This document shows, in pieces, positions 62,386-64,000 of a stretch of 64,000 nt of DNA. Under the pieces are notes generated by a model. The model saw only the letters and a list, made by a program, of their open reading frames with translations. It ran no database searches and was not told where the DNA came from. Made by a program: the position numbers and the translations under genes. Numbering within the stretch: position 1 is the stretch's first letter; every line of letters begins with the position of its first letter. Source of the DNA: Spirosoma agri (GTDB taxonomy: Bacteria; Bacteroidota; Bacteroidia; Cytophagales; Spirosomataceae); assembly GCF_010747415.1 (NCBI RefSeq), contig NZ_JAAGNZ010000002.1:1178001-1242000 (forward strand), in the 5' to 3' direction.

Positions 62386-64000
62386 TTAGTAGTCGAGCGC
62401 GGCCCGCTGTGCGTCGGTGAGTTGAAAAATCCCGAACTCAGGAAACAGGGGTAGTTGCCCGCCCTTCGTCTGGTTGAATCGCTCTATTCGTCGTCGGAGG
62501 TTGTTGCGCTCATTGCTCTCTTTGTTCCTGACGTTGTGAGCGGCCCGACTGTACAAATCTTCTTTTGAGCCTTTGGCATACTGCCGGTGCTGTCGTTCGA
62601 GCGTCAGCAACAGGTCGTCGTTGGTGCGTAGCATTGCCGCCGATACAAACCGTTGGCCCGGTTTTGGGTCCTTTATCAATACACCCGTTACTGGACATAT
62701 AATCGGCTCCGGTTGGGGGGTTAATTGTTGTATCTATCGTGTCAGGTTGTAACACTGAATACAAGGGGTCAATAATGGACATTGCGCCCGTTAATCCATT
62801 AGTAGGCAAGTCGGTTAAAAGTGGACATTTTTCAGGTGCTGGCTGTGGAGATTCTTGGTTATTGTCTTGATCTGGCAAAGTAGCTACAAAGTCAGGTTTT
62901 GTCAGGTCGCACCACGTTGCCCGGTGGTCATCTATCTGGGTTAGCAGTTGATCGGTGACACGGGTTAACCGTTGCCATGTATAACTAATTAGCGCGGTTG
63001 TTTGCACCTGCCAGTTGTTGCCCTGCTGGTGTCGGTCAATCAATGCCCGGTATTGTTGTTCCGTTCGTTGTCGTTGTTTCCACAGCCGCGCCCGGTCAGC
63101 GGTGGGGAGATCATCAGGTAATTGCCAATAGCGAGTATTGCGCCCATTCTGGTAAATCTCGCGTTCGCGGGGTGTCAGGTTGCCCGCGTTTATCGTTGGA
63201 TCGTCAAACAGTATCTTGCTGAAGGTATCGACCAACAACGCCCCCAACGCTCTGTAGTTCGCTACTTTTAGCAGATCGGCTAGGGTGTTAAGATAGACTC
63301 CTGTTTTGTCGAAGTAAATCATCTTGGCAACCTTGATTTCAAATCGTAGCAGGTTTTTATCTAATCCCCGCTGTTTACCCTTATCATACAACTTTATCGT
63401 AAACCGTTGGAACCGGCATTCACAATAAGGTGTCTGGCTGCGCGTATCACGAGAAAATGGTTTGCTCTTGTAGCTGACAAGGTTTTGCAATAGCTGAGCA
63501 ACCGGAAAAGGCAAGACCACGTTTACCCCAAATTCAATTGTGTTGATTTTTAAAGTAAAAGGGTCAATGCCGTAGTGTGATACCAACTGATCAAGTGTCA
63601 TTAGTAGATCGGTTGCAGTGAATTGATCGGCGTTGTGTTCGCCAAAGTTGTAAAACTTATGCAAACTGCCTTTTACCTCAACCCGTTGTCCTGCGCCCGT
63701 TCGTCGGGGTACGAGCCGAAAGGTCAGTTTACGCCCTTGTATCAATTGCATCGGATTACTTATTGAAACAACGAACAGGGTTCCTAACTGATTGGCTAGC
63801 ACATCAATTGTCACTGGTTTACCTGTTTTATTGTCAAAGATTCTATTTGACTTTGCGAGCACCCAAACCAATTCTGCCAAATCCGTCTTGTCGCCCCTGT
63901 TATCTCTCCACCGGAGTTTTATGTCTGGCTCTACACTCTGTGTATTTTGAATTCCAGTGAGAGTTGGTTGTGATTGTGTCGTAGAAGTTTCAACTGCTGT
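62386..64000 (-). pseudogene. Replication-protein-like gene with RteC-like N-terminus, frameshifted, partial
   Basis: The minus frame is open from the right edge (64000) to about 62720. Its first part, KLRWRDNRGDKTDLAELVWV and onward, resembles the C-terminal domain of RteC regulators. The middle, VEVKGSLHKFYNFG, KINTIEFGVNVVLPF, FTIKLYDKGKQ and LLRFEIKVAKM, resembles gene II/X-type phage or plasmid replication proteins. At a run of six C (62715-62720) the frame slips. With five C it continues INPQPEPIICPVTGVLIKDP and on to KGGQLPLFPEFGIFQLTDAQ, ending at 62386. The family match is by eye. Confidence 0.6.

Noticed and set aside
1-64000. tRNA, rRNA and CRISPR arrays
   Set aside because: I looked for cloverleaf ends, rRNA signatures and regularly spaced direct repeats by eye and saw none. 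A dedicated RNA search could still find a tRNA.

Overview
The window looks like a chromosomal segment of a Bacteroidota bacterium, most likely Cytophagales and Spirosoma-like. That placement is an impression from gene content and signals; no database search was run. Supporting signs are TTTG/TAnnTTTG-type promoters, few obvious Shine-Dalgarno sites, secreted proteins with a type-IX-like C-terminal module, DUF2157 membrane proteins, an AlgD-like dehydrogenase and a RAYT transposase with its palindromes.

Layout. 1-5.2 kb (minus): a complete-looking pseudaminic acid operon in the order pseB-pseC-pseF-pseG-pseH-pseI, with pseI cut by the window edge. 5.5-9.5 kb: a large secreted repeat protein, then a GNG-PSL glycosyltransferase-like protein and a GNAT/FemAB-like protein that may use or modify the sugar. 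9.6-17.9 kb: Ppx/GppA, a SAM-I riboswitch in front of metH, a lipoprotein pair, a fasciclin protein and a single-chain HicA-HicB-like fusion. 18.3-23.5 kb: exopolysaccharide genes (nucleotide-sugar epimerase, CpsB-like PHP phosphatase, GDP-mannose 6-dehydrogenase, GT4). 23.9-46.7 kb: mostly core and housekeeping genes (subtilase-like exoprotein, HAD, quinone reductase, S12 hydrolase, di-heme peroxidase, FAH, recO, lptB, Nif3, zinc-ribbon coiled coil, TPR, RAYT with two REP-like palindromes, pgk, two DUF2157-type membrane proteins, a FAN1-like nuclease, a Tat sugar isomerase). 46.9-49.8 kb: three stand-alone receivers, a LytTR regulator and a DoxX-like protein.

49.8-64 kb is accessory and decaying: IS110 and IS3 relics, two paralogous secreted repeat proteins with a gene-conversion tract, a broken kelch-like exoprotein, a umuC fragment, a MITE-like 121-bp element, a recombinase relic, a second IS3 copy, a PQQ-type propeller lipoprotein and a frameshifted replication-type gene running off the right edge.

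The most unusual signal is a family of 16-bp GC-rich insertions. Each has a 4-nt tail, a 4-bp stem, a 4-nt loop and the returning stem. Six of them interrupt the IS3 copy at 59766-61091. Removing exactly those six segments restores fully open orfA and orfB with the DDE residues and the A-rich frameshift site. Three more lie in the older IS3 relic, two of them at homologous positions, and two in the IS110 relic. I know of no described element of this form.
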